A DNA stretch of 41,297 nucleotides from Solobacterium sp. (GCA_024698805.1 JAILQT010000107.1:1-41297); one strand, 5' to 3'; positions 8,905 to 17,497 are shown, numbered from the stretch's first letter. Notes: a model not told the origin generated them from the sequence alone. Program-made: numbers and translations.

Positions 8905-9684
8905 TCATACGATGATGATCCGGGGAATGCTGTCTTTCAGATAACCGCTATTTTTTTCTTCGATGCCGCTGTCGGTGATCAGGACATCTATATCGCCCAG
9001 CCCTGCGAATTTTTCAAAATCCAGCAGGCCTGCTTTGGAAGAATCCGTCAGCAGGATCACTTCTTCCGCCGAGCGGATCATTGCCCGCTTGAGTGCCGCA
9101 AGGTCGCCGTTGGATACAGTCAGACCGTTTTCATTCAAAGCGGATGTTGCCAGGAACAGTTTTTTGAAATGATACCTGCCCAGTTCGTCAAGTGCCTGCT
9201 GCCCGTACGTATAATGAAAACCGCTGCGGATACTGCCGCCCAGAATGCGGAGGGCGCAGTTTTCTTTTGTCTCAAGGGTCTCCAGCACACGCAGGTCATT
9301 GGAATAGACTGTCAGCGGGCCTGCAGCCGATGCGGCCAGCGCTTCCGCAAAACAGGTCATCGTCGTACCCGTATCAAGCAGGACCGTTTCCCCCGGGGAC
9401 AGAAGTGATAAGGCTGCAGAGGCTATCCGCTTCTTTTCCTCATAATGCCGGCGTTCGCTGATCAGCGGCTCCCGTATGAACTGCCGCAGGTCGGATACAG
9501 GCACAGCACCGCCGTGTGTGCGCTGCAGGAGGCCTTCATTCTCCAGCGCCGTCAGATCGATACGGATCGTTGTCCCGCTGACCCGGTATTTTTCACTCAG
9601 CCCGGCAACAGATACACTTCCCTGCTCTCTCAGCAGCTGCAGTATCCCCCCGCGCCTCTCTTCGGTATAGATCTTCGGATTCAT
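8905..9684 (-). CDS. DeoR/GlpR-family sugar-phosphate repressor
   Basis: This 259-residue regulator has the DeoR HTH (RGGILQLLREQGSVSVAGLSE, then VSGTTIRIDLTALENEGLL and RTHGGAVPV) and a C-terminal effector domain with VLLDTGTTMTCFAEAL and the later ILLTDSSKAG motif. DeoR proteins usually repress a nearby operon and release DNA when a phosphorylated intermediate binds. The gene is divergent from the deoC operon, so that is its likely target. No Shine-Dalgarno sequence precedes the only plausible ATG (CATTTTAAAATAAAACC lies before it), which fits a leaderless or weakly translated message. Confidence 0.9.
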   Translation of the reverse strand: MNPKIYTEERRGGILQLLREQGSVSVAGLSEKYRVSGTTIRIDLTALENEGLLQRTHGGAVPVSDLRQFIREPLISERRHYEEKKRIASAALSLLSPGETVLLDTGTTMTCFAEALAASAAGPLTVYSNDLRVLETLETKENCALRILGGSIRSGFHYTYGQQALDELGRYHFKKLFLATSALNENGLTVSNGDLAALKRAMIRSAEEVILLTDSSKAGLLDFEKFAGLGDIDVLITDSGIEEKNSGYLKDSIPRIIIV

Positions 9685-9690
9685 GGTTTT

Positions 9691-9720
9691 ATTTTAAAAT
9701 GCATAGTCCGGGAATGCAAA
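9691..9720 (-). promoter_or_regulatory. Promoter of the DeoR gene, possibly leaderless
   Basis: On the minus strand TTTGCA (9715-9720) and TAAAAT (9691-9696) are 18 bp apart. The -10 box ends only six bases before the ATG, so transcription would begin at or very near the start codon. Confidence 0.5.
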
Positions 9721-9736
9721 CAAACGAAGGCTGAAA

Positions 9737-9765
9737 TTGACACGTATACCCGGATAAAATAAAAT
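9737..9765 (+). promoter_or_regulatory. Promoter of the deoC operon
   Basis: A consensus TTGACA (9737-9742) is 17 bp from TAAAAT (9760-9765). The start would fall near 9772, about 43 bases before the deoC start codon. Confidence 0.8.
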
Positions 9766-9779
9766 TAAATCAAATAAAA

Positions 9780-9800
9780 CGAAAGTAAATGAAACTTTCG
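9780..9800. promoter_or_regulatory. Candidate DeoR operator
   Basis: Perfect inverted repeat CGAAAGT (9780-9786)/ACTTTCG (9794-9800) with a seven-base spacer lies just downstream of the predicted deoC start site. Bases 9754-9779 before it are a series of AAATAAAA-like units. Known DeoR-family sites often contain CGAAA/TTTCG half-sites, so repression here is a reasonable inference. Confidence 0.55.
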
Positions 9801-9814
9801 GGAATGAGGGACAA

Positions 9815-10498
9815 ATGACATATACCATTAAAGAAGTTGCCGCCATGGTGGATCACACCAACCTGAAACCATATGCGGTAACAGCAGATTTCCAGAAGCT
9901 CTGCGATGAAGCCAGGGCTTACGGTTTCAAGTCTGTCGCGATCAACACCTATCCTGTCAGCATATGCAGGAAAATGCTGGAAGGTTCGGATGTACTGACC
10001 GGCGCTGCTGTCGGTTTCCCGCTTGGGCAGATGACGATCGACGCAAAAGCTGCAGAAGCGGAATATGCCGTGAAGGACGGGGCGCAGGAATTTGATTATG
10101 TCCTGAACGTCGGAAAACTGAAGGAACATGATTACGCCTATATCGAAGAAGAGATGAGCCGTATGACTGCGGTCGCAAGGCGTGCCGGCATCTGCTGCAA
10201 AGTCATCTTCGAGACCTGCTACCTCACGGAAGAAGAGATCATTGAAGCCGCAAAGATCGCTTCCCGTGTAAAGCCGGATTTTGTCAAAACAAGCACCGGT
10301 TTCGGTACGGGAGGTGCGACCGCGGAAAATGTGAAGCTCATGAAAGAGAACTGCGGTCCTGATGTGCAGGTCAAGGCAGCCGGCGGCATACGCACATGGG
10401 AATCCGCAAAAGCCATGATCGACGCCGGTGCGACGCGTCTGGGGACATCGAGCGGTATCCGGATCATTGAAGAGATGAAAGCAGCCGGACTGGAGTGA
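9815..10498 (+). CDS. deoC: Deoxyribose-phosphate aldolase
   Basis: This 227-residue class I aldolase should cleave 2-deoxyribose 5-phosphate to acetaldehyde and glyceraldehyde 3-phosphate. The Schiff-base Lys158 is in FVKTSTGF, the second active Lys188 in VKAAGGIR and the acidic Asp94 in EFDYVLNVG. The N-terminal MVDHTNLKP motif is standard. GAGGG precedes the ATG. It is the first gene of a five-gene operon that lacks the usual companions of nucleoside salvage (phosphopentomutase, nucleoside phosphorylase, cytidine deaminase). The true substrate may therefore be another deoxy- or modified sugar phosphate. The family call is firm; the role in this operon is open. Confidence 0.93.
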   Translation: MTYTIKEVAAMVDHTNLKPYAVTADFQKLCDEARAYGFKSVAINTYPVSICRKMLEGSDVLTGAAVGFPLGQMTIDAKAAEAEYAVKDGAQEFDYVLNVGKLKEHDYAYIEEEMSRMTAVARRAGICCKVIFETCYLTEEEIIEAAKIASRVKPDFVKTSTGFGTGGATAENVKLMKENCGPDVQVKAAGGIRTWESAKAMIDAGATRLGTSSGIRIIEEMKAAGLE

Positions 10499-10515
10499 AC
10501 CCGGCGGAAAGACCT

Positions 10516-11562
10516 ATGAAAAATAAAGTCAATGTATGTGTACTGGGATGCGGCCGCGCAGGTATGATCCATGCACGGAATTATGCAGGCCGGGTCCGAG
10601 GATGTGTCCTGGCAGCGCTGTGTGACCCGTCTGAAGAGAACCTCCTGGCCGCCTCTGAGGAAACAGGCGTTAAAAAGCTGTACAGGGACTGGCGGGATGT
10701 GATGAAGGATCCGGACATCGGCGCCGTGATCGTCGTCACACCCACCCAGTTTCATCACGACATCGTCATTGCAGCTGCCGAAGCAGGCAAGCATGTATTC
10801 TGCGAGAAGCCGATGGCTTCCACGGAAGCGGAATGCGATGACATGATCGAAGCCTGCAGGAGAAACAATGTTAAGCTGCAGCTCGGGTTCATGCGGCGTT
10901 TTGACAGGAGTTTCCGGCGCGGCAGGCAGATGCTTGATGAAGGTCTTGCGGGTAAGCCATCGCTGATCAAATCAAATACATACGGTCCCAGTGAGCCGAA
11001 GGAATGGATGTATGACGTACGCAGGAACTACGGTCCGATCGGGGAAGTGAACAGTCATGACTTTGACACGCTGCGCTGGTATGCCGGCAGCGAAGTCAGG
11101 ATGATCCATGCGATCGGCAGCAATTTCCGCAGCCCTGAAAAGAAGCAGGAATATCCGGAATACTATGACACATGCACGGTCATGCTGGAATTTGAAAACG
11201 GCATCCTCGGTGTCATAACCGGGGCGCAGTATGTTCAGTACGGGTATGATGCGCGTACCGAGATCCTGGGTACGAACGGGATCATCAAAATCGGAAGCCA
11301 GCGTGCCGAAGCAGCCGAAGCAGTGACAGCTGACCGCGTGATCCGTGCGGATTCCATGGATTCCTGGCGGACGCTGTTTATTGAAGCGTATCAGGCGGAA
11401 GCACAGGCATTTATCGACTGTATCCTGAATGACACGGAACCCCCTGTTACGGGAACAGACGGGAAGATGGCGCTTGTGCTCGTTCATGAAGGCCTGCGCT
11501 CGATCCTGGAACACCGTCCCATATATCTGAATAACGGGCTGCCGGAGGATAATACAGAATGA
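10516..11562 (+). CDS. Gfo/Idh/MocA-family oxidoreductase
   Basis: This is a 348-residue NAD(P)-dependent sugar or cyclitol dehydrogenase. The N-terminal Rossmann fold shows VCVLGCGRAGMIHARN. The family motif with the catalytic lysine is HVFCEKPMA, and the substrate-side segment GPIGEVNSHDFDTLRWY carries the Asp/His pair typical of inositol 2-dehydrogenase-like enzymes. ATG at 10516 follows GGCGGAAAG; an upstream GTG at 10495 overlaps the deoC stop and lacks a site. It lies 17 bp after deoC and overlaps the next gene by four bases. It probably oxidises a hydroxyl of the sugar handled by this operon. Confidence 0.88.
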   Translation: MKNKVNVCVLGCGRAGMIHARNYAGRVRGCVLAALCDPSEENLLAASEETGVKKLYRDWRDVMKDPDIGAVIVVTPTQFHHDIVIAAAEAGKHVFCEKPMASTEAECDDMIEACRRNNVKLQLGFMRRFDRSFRRGRQMLDEGLAGKPSLIKSNTYGPSEPKEWMYDVRRNYGPIGEVNSHDFDTLRWYAGSEVRMIHAIGSNFRSPEKKQEYPEYYDTCTVMLEFENGILGVITGAQYVQYGYDARTEILGTNGIIKIGSQRAEAAEAVTADRVIRADSMDSWRTLFIEAYQAEAQAFIDCILNDTEPPVTGTDGKMALVLVHEGLRSILEHRPIYLNNGLPEDNTE

Positions 11563-12614
11563 AAGCATTAACACTTTTTGGGGCCGGACAGCTGGAACTG
11601 TCCGAGGTCCCGGTACCGGAAATAAGCGAAGATGAACTGCTTATCAGGGTAAGGGCAGCTTCGATCTGCGGCACGGACATCCGGATGTGGAAAAACGGGA
11701 CGCCGCGTGCTTCGCGCAGCCGCCCGCTGATACCGGGTCATGAATTTGCCGGTGATATCGTAAAAGCCGGCAGTCAGGTAAAAGGATACTCTGCAGGCGA
11801 CAGGGTATCCGCCGCGCCGAATATCGGGTGCGGGCACTGTGACATGTGCGTCAGCGGAAATACACATCTGTGCAGGGAAATGGAAGCGTTCGGCGTCACG
11901 ATGAACGGCGGTTTTGCGGAATATGTCCGCATACCCCGGAACGCTGTTATCCAGGGGAATATCATGAAGATCGGCGATGACGTATCGTATGAAGCTGCTG
12001 CCCTCATTGAGCCCCTCTCGTGCGTATACAACGGCCAGATCCTGCTCGGCATAAGACCTGGCGATGATGTCCTGGTCATCGGCCTCGGGCCGATCGGGAT
12101 CATGCATATCATGACGGCGCGCATCCTCGGTGCCGGGAAGATCTATGTAAACGATCTGTCGGAAAGCCGCATTGCCCAGGCATGCGGACTGTTTCCGGAA
12201 GTCCTTCCGGTCCGCGGGGATATTCTTGAGGGGTTCCGCTCGTACGGGATCAGCGGTGTTGACATATGCATTATCGCCGCCCCTGCACCGGACGCGCAGT
12301 CCGCATCCCTCGAATACATGAATATGAACGGCAGGCTGCTGTTCTTCGGCGGCCTTCCCGACAGCAGGAAGATCGTACCGATCAATACCAACCTGATCCA
12401 CTACCGGCAGCTGACGATCCAGGGCTGCACGAAGCAGAGCATCTCGGAATACCGCAAATGCGCAAAGCTTGTAAATGACGGGCGTATCCCGCTGGATCTT
12501 ATCATGTCGGATTCATACCGCATCGAAGACTATGCGCAGGCATTTGAAAATGCCGCTGCCGCAAAAGGTCTGAAACACGTGTTCCGGTTTGACGGAACAG
12601 GATCGGAGCAATGA
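11559..12614 (+). CDS. Zinc-dependent medium-chain alcohol dehydrogenase
   Basis: This 351-residue protein belongs to the sorbitol/threonine dehydrogenase branch. Catalytic zinc ligands are Cys37 (SICGTD), His61-Glu62 (GHEFAG) and Glu151 (IEPLSC). The structural zinc cysteines are Cys91, Cys94, Cys97 and Cys105. The NAD-binding glycine motif is VIGLGPIG (173-180). The start overlaps the preceding stop (ATGA), so the two oxidoreductases are coupled. A polyol or sugar-alcohol substrate is likely by family, but which one is unknown. Two dehydrogenases in one operon suggest an oxidation-reduction pair that moves a carbonyl before kinase and aldolase act. Confidence 0.9.
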   Translation: MKALTLFGAGQLELSEVPVPEISEDELLIRVRAASICGTDIRMWKNGTPRASRSRPLIPGHEFAGDIVKAGSQVKGYSAGDRVSAAPNIGCGHCDMCVSGNTHLCREMEAFGVTMNGGFAEYVRIPRNAVIQGNIMKIGDDVSYEAAALIEPLSCVYNGQILLGIRPGDDVLVIGLGPIGIMHIMTARILGAGKIYVNDLSESRIAQACGLFPEVLPVRGDILEGFRSYGISGVDICIIAAPAPDAQSASLEYMNMNGRLLFFGGLPDSRKIVPINTNLIHYRQLTIQGCTKQSISEYRKCAKLVNDGRIPLDLIMSDSYRIEDYAQAFENAAAAKGLKHVFRFDGTGSEQ

Positions 12615-14146
12615 TGGAACAGAAACTTCTGATGGCGATCGACCTCGGCACAAGTTTTGTCAAAGCCGGGATATATGATCCGGAAGGAAACGAACTCGCT
12701 GCCGCAAGGAAAGCGATCAAAAGTATCCAGCCCCGTCCGGGCCAGTTCATCCAGCACGGCGATGACCTGATGGCGGCTGTTGAGTACTGCATGAAAGAAT
12801 GTGCCGGTTCAGCACGGGAAAATGCCGCAAAAATCGCCGTGATCGGATTTACCGGGCAGATGGCCGGCTTTATGGGTGTCGATGAAAACTGGAACGATGT
12901 GACCGGATGGTCATGTTCCCTGGATACCCGCTACATCCCCTACGCTGAAAAACAGAATGCCCTTTTCGCGGATGATTTCTACCGGGTCTCCGGAACGAAC
13001 AGTCCCCTGTTCTCTTCCAAATACGCATGGTTCAAAAGTGAATTCCCTGAAGAAGCAAAACGGATCGCCAAATACCTGATGATCAGCGGATATGTGATCG
13101 GCAGGCTGTCGGGCCTTCCGATCAAAGAAGCTGTTATCGACGGCTCACTGATCACATGGACAGGACTGGCCGATGTCAGGAACCGCTGCTGGTCCCGGAA
13201 GCTTTGTCAGGAGCTTGGGATCGATCCGGACCTTCTCCCGAGGATCGCAGAGTCCTCAGAGGTCGTCGCGTACCTCTCCGAAACAGCAGCCGGACGCACG
13301 GGACTGTGCGCCGACATCCCGCTGGTCAGCGGTGCCGGGGACAAGATCGCCGGCTGCACCGGCGCAGCGAACCTGAGCCCCGGGGATATGCTGTTTGAAG
13401 CAGCGTCGTTCGGTGCCGTCAGCTGCATGACCGATGTGTACAGGCCCGACCTGGAGCAGCGCGGATATGACATGCTGAACGGGAGTACACGCGGCAGCTA
13501 CTGCGCGCATTACTATATGCCGGGATCCGGCATTACCCAGGAATGGTTCATCAGCCGGTTTTACCGGAAAGAGAATGAAACACTGAAAGAAGCCTACGCG
13601 CGTATCGACGCGGAGATCGCCGGGATCCCCCCGGGCTGTGAAGGACTGTTCGCAGTCGGTATGCTGGGAGGCACTGTCATGCCGTTCAACGGTGACCTCA
13701 GGGGTGTATTCATGGGACAGACATGGACCCATACGCCTGCACATTTCTACCGCGCGATCGTTGAAAGCTTTGCCTTTGCGCTGAAAACAGCCATTGGGCG
13801 GATGAACGCAATGTATCCGCAGTATACAGAAAGAGACTGCATCCGGATGATCGGCGGCGGTGCGGATTCGGAAGTATGCGCGCAGATCTATGCAGATGTT
13901 CTCGGCATGCCTGTGGAAACACTCAGCCGCAGGGATCCGGCACTGTGGGGCAGCTGCCTGCTCGGTGCGAAAGGCATCGGCCTGATCGATGGCCTGGAAC
14001 AGTATGCGAAAGAGCATATCCGGATCAGAAAGCGTTTTGATCCCGACCCTGAAAAGCGCATCGTATACGATGCACTGCAGGAACGATACAACAGATATAT
14101 CGGCATACTTACCCCGTTATGTCGCGAGCTTCAAAAGAATTTGTAA
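12611..14146 (+). CDS. FGGY-family carbohydrate kinase
   Basis: This is a 511-residue ATP-dependent sugar kinase of the xylulokinase/gluconokinase superfamily. It shows the N-terminal phosphate loop MAIDLGTSFVKAG, the substrate-site WSCSLDTR (Asp105), the catalytic Asp244 in VSGAGDKIAG and the C-terminal nucleotide motif MIGGGADSEVCAQI. It overlaps the dehydrogenase gene by four bases. The neighbours suggest that it phosphorylates a ketose or sugar made by the isomerase-like protein and dehydrogenases, giving a substrate for DeoC. FGGY members differ widely in substrate, and sequence inspection cannot choose between pentulose, hexulose or deoxy forms. Confidence 0.9.
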   Translation: MMEQKLLMAIDLGTSFVKAGIYDPEGNELAAARKAIKSIQPRPGQFIQHGDDLMAAVEYCMKECAGSARENAAKIAVIGFTGQMAGFMGVDENWNDVTGWSCSLDTRYIPYAEKQNALFADDFYRVSGTNSPLFSSKYAWFKSEFPEEAKRIAKYLMISGYVIGRLSGLPIKEAVIDGSLITWTGLADVRNRCWSRKLCQELGIDPDLLPRIAESSEVVAYLSETAAGRTGLCADIPLVSGAGDKIAGCTGAANLSPGDMLFEAASFGAVSCMTDVYRPDLEQRGYDMLNGSTRGSYCAHYYMPGSGITQEWFISRFYRKENETLKEAYARIDAEIAGIPPGCEGLFAVGMLGGTVMPFNGDLRGVFMGQTWTHTPAHFYRAIVESFAFALKTAIGRMNAMYPQYTERDCIRMIGGGADSEVCAQIYADVLGMPVETLSRRDPALWGSCLLGAKGIGLIDGLEQYAKEHIRIRKRFDPDPEKRIVYDALQERYNRYIGILTPLCRELQKNL

Positions 14147-14158
14147 AGGAGATCTGTC

Positions 14159-15511
14159 ATGGAGCATGTAAAAGCACCTAAAGCTGCCGTAGTCCCTCTT
14201 CTGTTCAAAGAGGCAAATGAACGCGAACAGGGTGAATACAGGGAACAGCTGGACAGGCTGAAGGTACTGTACGGCGATACCGCTGAATTCCTCGAAACAG
14301 TCATCGCAGGGAAACCGATCCCCGAATGTGACGCTGTCCTCTTCCCGCAGATGATCGGAGCCGGTTATCATTACAAGGATGCATTCCTGGCCTATAATAA
14401 ACCCCTCCTCGTGATCACCTCCCGTTTCGGGACGGTCGATATGTGGGACTGGGAACTGATCAGTTACCTGCGCAGCGCAGGGCTGAACGTCTTTTCACCG
14501 TACAATGTCGAACTCGGCAAGGTCATATTCCGTTCACTCGCAGCGAAGACCCATCTGCAGGGGGCGAAATTCCTGATGTTCCAGGACGACCCGGGCGAAG
14601 GTATGCAGGCGTATATCTTCAAGCGTTTCTACTGGTGGGAAAAAGAATGCACGGAAACGATGGAAAGGGTCTTCGGCATACGCATGATCTACAGCAGCTG
14701 GAAAGCTGTCAACAGGCGTGCGGATGAGATCGATCCCGCAGCAGCCCTTGCGGAATTCAATTCATGGGAGCTTCCCTGCGATCCGCGGGTCACTGATGAA
14801 CAGAAGACACTGATCGGCCAGCTGTATCTCGCGATCTGCGAAAAGATCGATGAACTCGGCGGTGTGGACGGCATCGGCGCAAACTGCCTGAATGAGTCCA
14901 TGTATTCGAAGACGACGCCCTGCACGATCTGGAACAGGCTCTTTGAGAAATACGGCATCATCTGGTGCTGTGAAGGCGATACGCTGACGCTGCTTTCCAC
15001 GTATATCCTCTATCAGGCGCTGCAGGCCCCGATCCAGATGACGAATATCTATCCTTTCCTCGTCGGCCAGGCAGCCATCTATCACGAGCGTATCGACAGG
15101 TTCCCGGATGTGGATGAGCCGAAAAACTACGCGCTCGGCGTCCACTGCGGTTATGCAGGCTTCGCGCCGCGGGCATTCTGCGGCTGCAAATGGAAAGTCA
15201 TGCCTAAAGTTCTGGCGATCGTCAATGAAAGATCCACGATGGTCGACTGTGAACTTCCTGCAGGTGAAATGGTCCTTGCCAAGATCAATCCTTCGTTTGA
15301 CAAGATCACCGTCATACCCGGGGAGATCGAACGGTTTGTACAGTTCCCGGATACAGACTCCCTGAACGCAACACTGCTTCATTACTCCAAAGGCGAAAAA
15401 GTCATGGAGGAGCTTCCGTCCCATCACCAGATGATCATAGTCGGCGACCAGAAAGCAAAGATCACGCAGATCGCCAGGGTATTCGGCTGGGACTGCGAAG
15501 TTATTGAATAG
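14159..15511 (+). CDS. L-fucose/L-arabinose isomerase-fold protein
   Basis: This is a 450-residue protein that resembles the fucose/arabinose isomerase superfamily. The two-part architecture is visible: an N-terminal alpha/beta half with FPQMIGAGYHYKD and VITSRFGTVDMWDWE, and a C-terminal half with NCLNES (Glu246), WCCEGDTLTLLS (Glu272, Asp274), GVHCGYAG and LLHYSKGE (His408). The Glu, Asp and His correspond in order to the metal and catalytic residues of fucose isomerase, although the spacing differs. It is shorter than FucI (about 590) and near the size of other family members. It starts 12 bp after the kinase with AAAGGAGA as ribosome site and closes the operon. The likely job is aldose-ketose isomerisation of the operon's sugar, but activity is inferred. 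Confidence 0.72.
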   Translation: MEHVKAPKAAVVPLLFKEANEREQGEYREQLDRLKVLYGDTAEFLETVIAGKPIPECDAVLFPQMIGAGYHYKDAFLAYNKPLLVITSRFGTVDMWDWELISYLRSAGLNVFSPYNVELGKVIFRSLAAKTHLQGAKFLMFQDDPGEGMQAYIFKRFYWWEKECTETMERVFGIRMIYSSWKAVNRRADEIDPAAALAEFNSWELPCDPRVTDEQKTLIGQLYLAICEKIDELGGVDGIGANCLNESMYSKTTPCTIWNRLFEKYGIIWCCEGDTLTLLSTYILYQALQAPIQMTNIYPFLVGQAAIYHERIDRFPDVDEPKNYALGVHCGYAGFAPRAFCGCKWKVMPKVLAIVNERSTMVDCELPAGEMVLAKINPSFDKITVIPGEIERFVQFPDTDSLNATLLHYSKGEKVMEELPSHHQMIIVGDQKAKITQIARVFGWDCEVIE

Positions 15512-15537
15512 GCATTATTTGACAGGATCCGCTTCTG

Positions 15538-15574
15538 AATGGCATGAGCTATACGATGGCTCATGCCATTTTAA
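15538..15574 (+). terminator. Terminator of the deoC operon
   Basis: A perfect 12-bp stem (AATGGCATGAGC/GCTCATGCCATT) with a nine-base loop lies 26 bp after the isomerase-like gene and runs into TTAAG. Confidence 0.82.
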
Positions 15575-15631
15575 GACAGGGCGGCGGCTTTCCGTTCCCT
15601 GCAGTCCCTCTGTTCTGCCGGATACGAAACA

Positions 15632-15658
15632 GGCTGCAGCAGATCCCCTGCTGCAGCC
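15632..15658 (-). terminator. Hairpin after the aldo/keto reductase gene
   Basis: A perfect 11-bp stem (GGCTGCAGCAG/CTGCTGCAGCC) with loop ATCCC lies 14 bp beyond the stop of the minus-strand AKR gene. On that strand it is followed by TGTTTCG. Between this hairpin and the deoC terminator (15575-15631) I see nothing coding. Confidence 0.7.
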
Positions 15659-15671
15659 ATCATTCACGGTC

Positions 15672-16667
15672 TCAGATTATCTGTTTTTTCCAGGCGGTAT
15701 TGCCGAGCGCGCCTACGACCGCATGCGGCACATAAGGCTCTTCCAGATATGCCTTCTCCTCTTCACTGAGTTCCAGTTCAACGGCTTTGACAGCACCGTC
15801 GATATGGGATACCTTCGTTGCGCCGACAACGGGGGAAGTCACCTTCGAGAGAAGCCATGCAAGGGAGATCTCCGTCATGGAGACGCCTTTTTTATCTGCG
15901 AGTTCGCTGACCCTTTCAATGATCTTCGCATCCTGTTCCTGCGTTGCGTCGTATTTGGTCTTTGCGAACGCATCAAGCTCCAGACGCTTTGATGTCTCGC
16001 CCGGTCTCTTTGACAGTCTGCCGGAAGCCAGCGCACTGTACGGTGTCATGGCGATATTGTCTTCCAGACAGTAGTTGCGCAGTTCCCTTTCGTCTTCCCT
16101 TGCCAGCAGGTTGTAATGGCTCTGCACGGAAACGAACGGCGTCAGGCCTTCCTTTTCCGCCAGCGCATTCGCTTTCGCAAGCTGCCATGTCCAGCAATTG
16201 GAGATCCCGAGGGCACGCACCTTTCCTGCCTTTACGGCTTTGTCCAGTGCCGTAAGTGTTTCAAGGACAGGTGTATCATAATCCCACATGTGCATGATAT
16301 ACAGGTCGATATAGTCTGTGCCGAGACGGCGCAGGGAGTCGTCGATGCATTTTTCGATCCATTCTGCACCGGTATACTTTCCCGTATTCTCACCGAAACG
16401 GGGCGTATATTTCGTCGCGATGACGACCCTGTCACGGACATCCTTCAGGGCTCTGCCGATGAATTCCTCGCTGCTGCCGCCCTGGTATGCCATGGCTGTA
16501 TCGAAGAAATTGATCCCCTGGTCCAATGCATGGTCAATGATCTTTTTCGTGTCTTCGTACGGGAGCGTCCATTTGTGCATGCCTGCTTCCGGATTGCCGA
16601 AGCCCATGCAGCCAAGGCAGATCCTGGATACTTCCAGATCAGTGTTGCCGAGCTTTGTATATTTCAT
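15672..16667 (-). CDS. Aldo/keto reductase
   Basis: This is a 331-residue NADPH-dependent (beta/alpha)8-barrel reductase of the YajO/IolS-like branch. The tetrad is visible as Asp56 (FFDTA), Tyr61, Lys86 (IATKY) and His126 (YIMHMWD). C-terminal cofactor-binding segments include SNCWTWQLAKANAL and SPVVGATKVSHIDGAV. ATG at 16667 has AAAGGA six bases upstream; the frame extends to 16682, but that start would overlap the ribosome site. It follows the MBL-fold hydrolase gene by 18 bp and shares its MerR-type promoter, which suggests a role in handling a reactive carbonyl or electrophile. Confidence 0.92.
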   Translation of the reverse strand: MKYTKLGNTDLEVSRICLGCMGFGNPEAGMHKWTLPYEDTKKIIDHALDQGINFFDTAMAYQGGSSEEFIGRALKDVRDRVVIATKYTPRFGENTGKYTGAEWIEKCIDDSLRRLGTDYIDLYIMHMWDYDTPVLETLTALDKAVKAGKVRALGISNCWTWQLAKANALAEKEGLTPFVSVQSHYNLLAREDERELRNYCLEDNIAMTPYSALASGRLSKRPGETSKRLELDAFAKTKYDATQEQDAKIIERVSELADKKGVSMTEISLAWLLSKVTSPVVGATKVSHIDGAVKAVELELSEEEKAYLEEPYVPHAVVGALGNTAWKKQII

Positions 16668-16685
16668 ATTCTGTCCTTTCAAAGA

Positions 16686-17471
16686 TCAGAGGTCATAAGC
16701 TTCGCCGACTGCCTTGACGAAAAGCCTGTCCGGGTTGACGATCATGTTTCTGACGACTTCGGGATCACCGTTGAATTCCTTCCATTCCGGTGCGTCCACG
16801 CAGCCCCAGTGGATCGGGAGCAGAGGTGTTTCGGGATATGCGTCCGTCATCTTCCTGACGCCGTCAAGACCGATATGCCATCTGGAATCGGAGATGTCCA
16901 GCAGGATGAGATCCATCGCCTCCTGGTGCAGCTGTTCTTCCATCAGCCTGGAATCACCCGGCATCCAGATGACGCCGTCTGCTGTCTCGATGCGGAAACC
17001 GCAGAAATCTTCCATTTCATAATGTCTGAGTGCAGAGTGCTTCGGGGAAGCGTTCTGCCATGCATGGTCAGCCGGCGTCAGCGTGACCTTCACGTCATTG
17101 ACCATGAATGATCCGTGGATATCATGACCCTGTGCAGGGATTCCGATCTCTTCGCACAGCTGTGCGACATAGTGCGTCGTATGGACAGCGTCGATCCTGT
17201 CCTTGAGTTCATTCAGTGTAACCTTGCTGAAATGATCGTTGTCGCAGTGCGTGATGATCACCGCGTCTGCGTGGGGAACGTCTTCCGGCAGCAGCGGTGC
17301 TTCTGTCAGGATCTTCATATCAAAGCCTTTCAGCAGCGGGTCGATCAGGATGACTGTACCGCGGCTGTTGATCATCGCGCCTCCGCCGCCGAGCCAGTAA
17401 ACTTTTGTACCTTCGATCTTTTCAAATGCGTCTTTATTCATTTCAATTCTTTCTGCTTTTGCCTGTGTCAT
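16686..17471 (-). CDS. MBL-fold metal-dependent hydrolase, UlaG-like
   Basis: This 261-residue protein has the metallo-beta-lactamase fold. The metal motif is THCDNDHF, an HxxxDH form with Asp in place of the second His of the usual HxHxDH. Later ligands are in PADHAWQ, MPGDSRL and LPIHWG. The arrangement resembles the UlaG-like L-ascorbate-6-phosphate lactonase group and related lactonases. GGAGGA precedes the start. It is the first gene of a pair with an aldo/keto reductase and is driven by a promoter with a MerR operator. Lactone or thioester hydrolysis is plausible; the substrate is unknown. Confidence 0.83.
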   Translation of the reverse strand: MTQAKAERIEMNKDAFEKIEGTKVYWLGGGGAMINSRGTVILIDPLLKGFDMKILTEAPLLPEDVPHADAVIITHCDNDHFSKVTLNELKDRIDAVHTTHYVAQLCEEIGIPAQGHDIHGSFMVNDVKVTLTPADHAWQNASPKHSALRHYEMEDFCGFRIETADGVIWMPGDSRLMEEQLHQEAMDLILLDISDSRWHIGLDGVRKMTDAYPETPLLPIHWGCVDAPEWKEFNGDPEVVRNMIVNPDRLFVKAVGEAYDL

Positions 17472-17497
17472 ACTTTCCTCCGTTTGTTTACAGGCCT

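Noticed and set aside
11568-12401. Open frame of 277 residues on the minus strand
   Set aside because: It is fully antisense to the zinc alcohol dehydrogenase, which has all its metal ligands.
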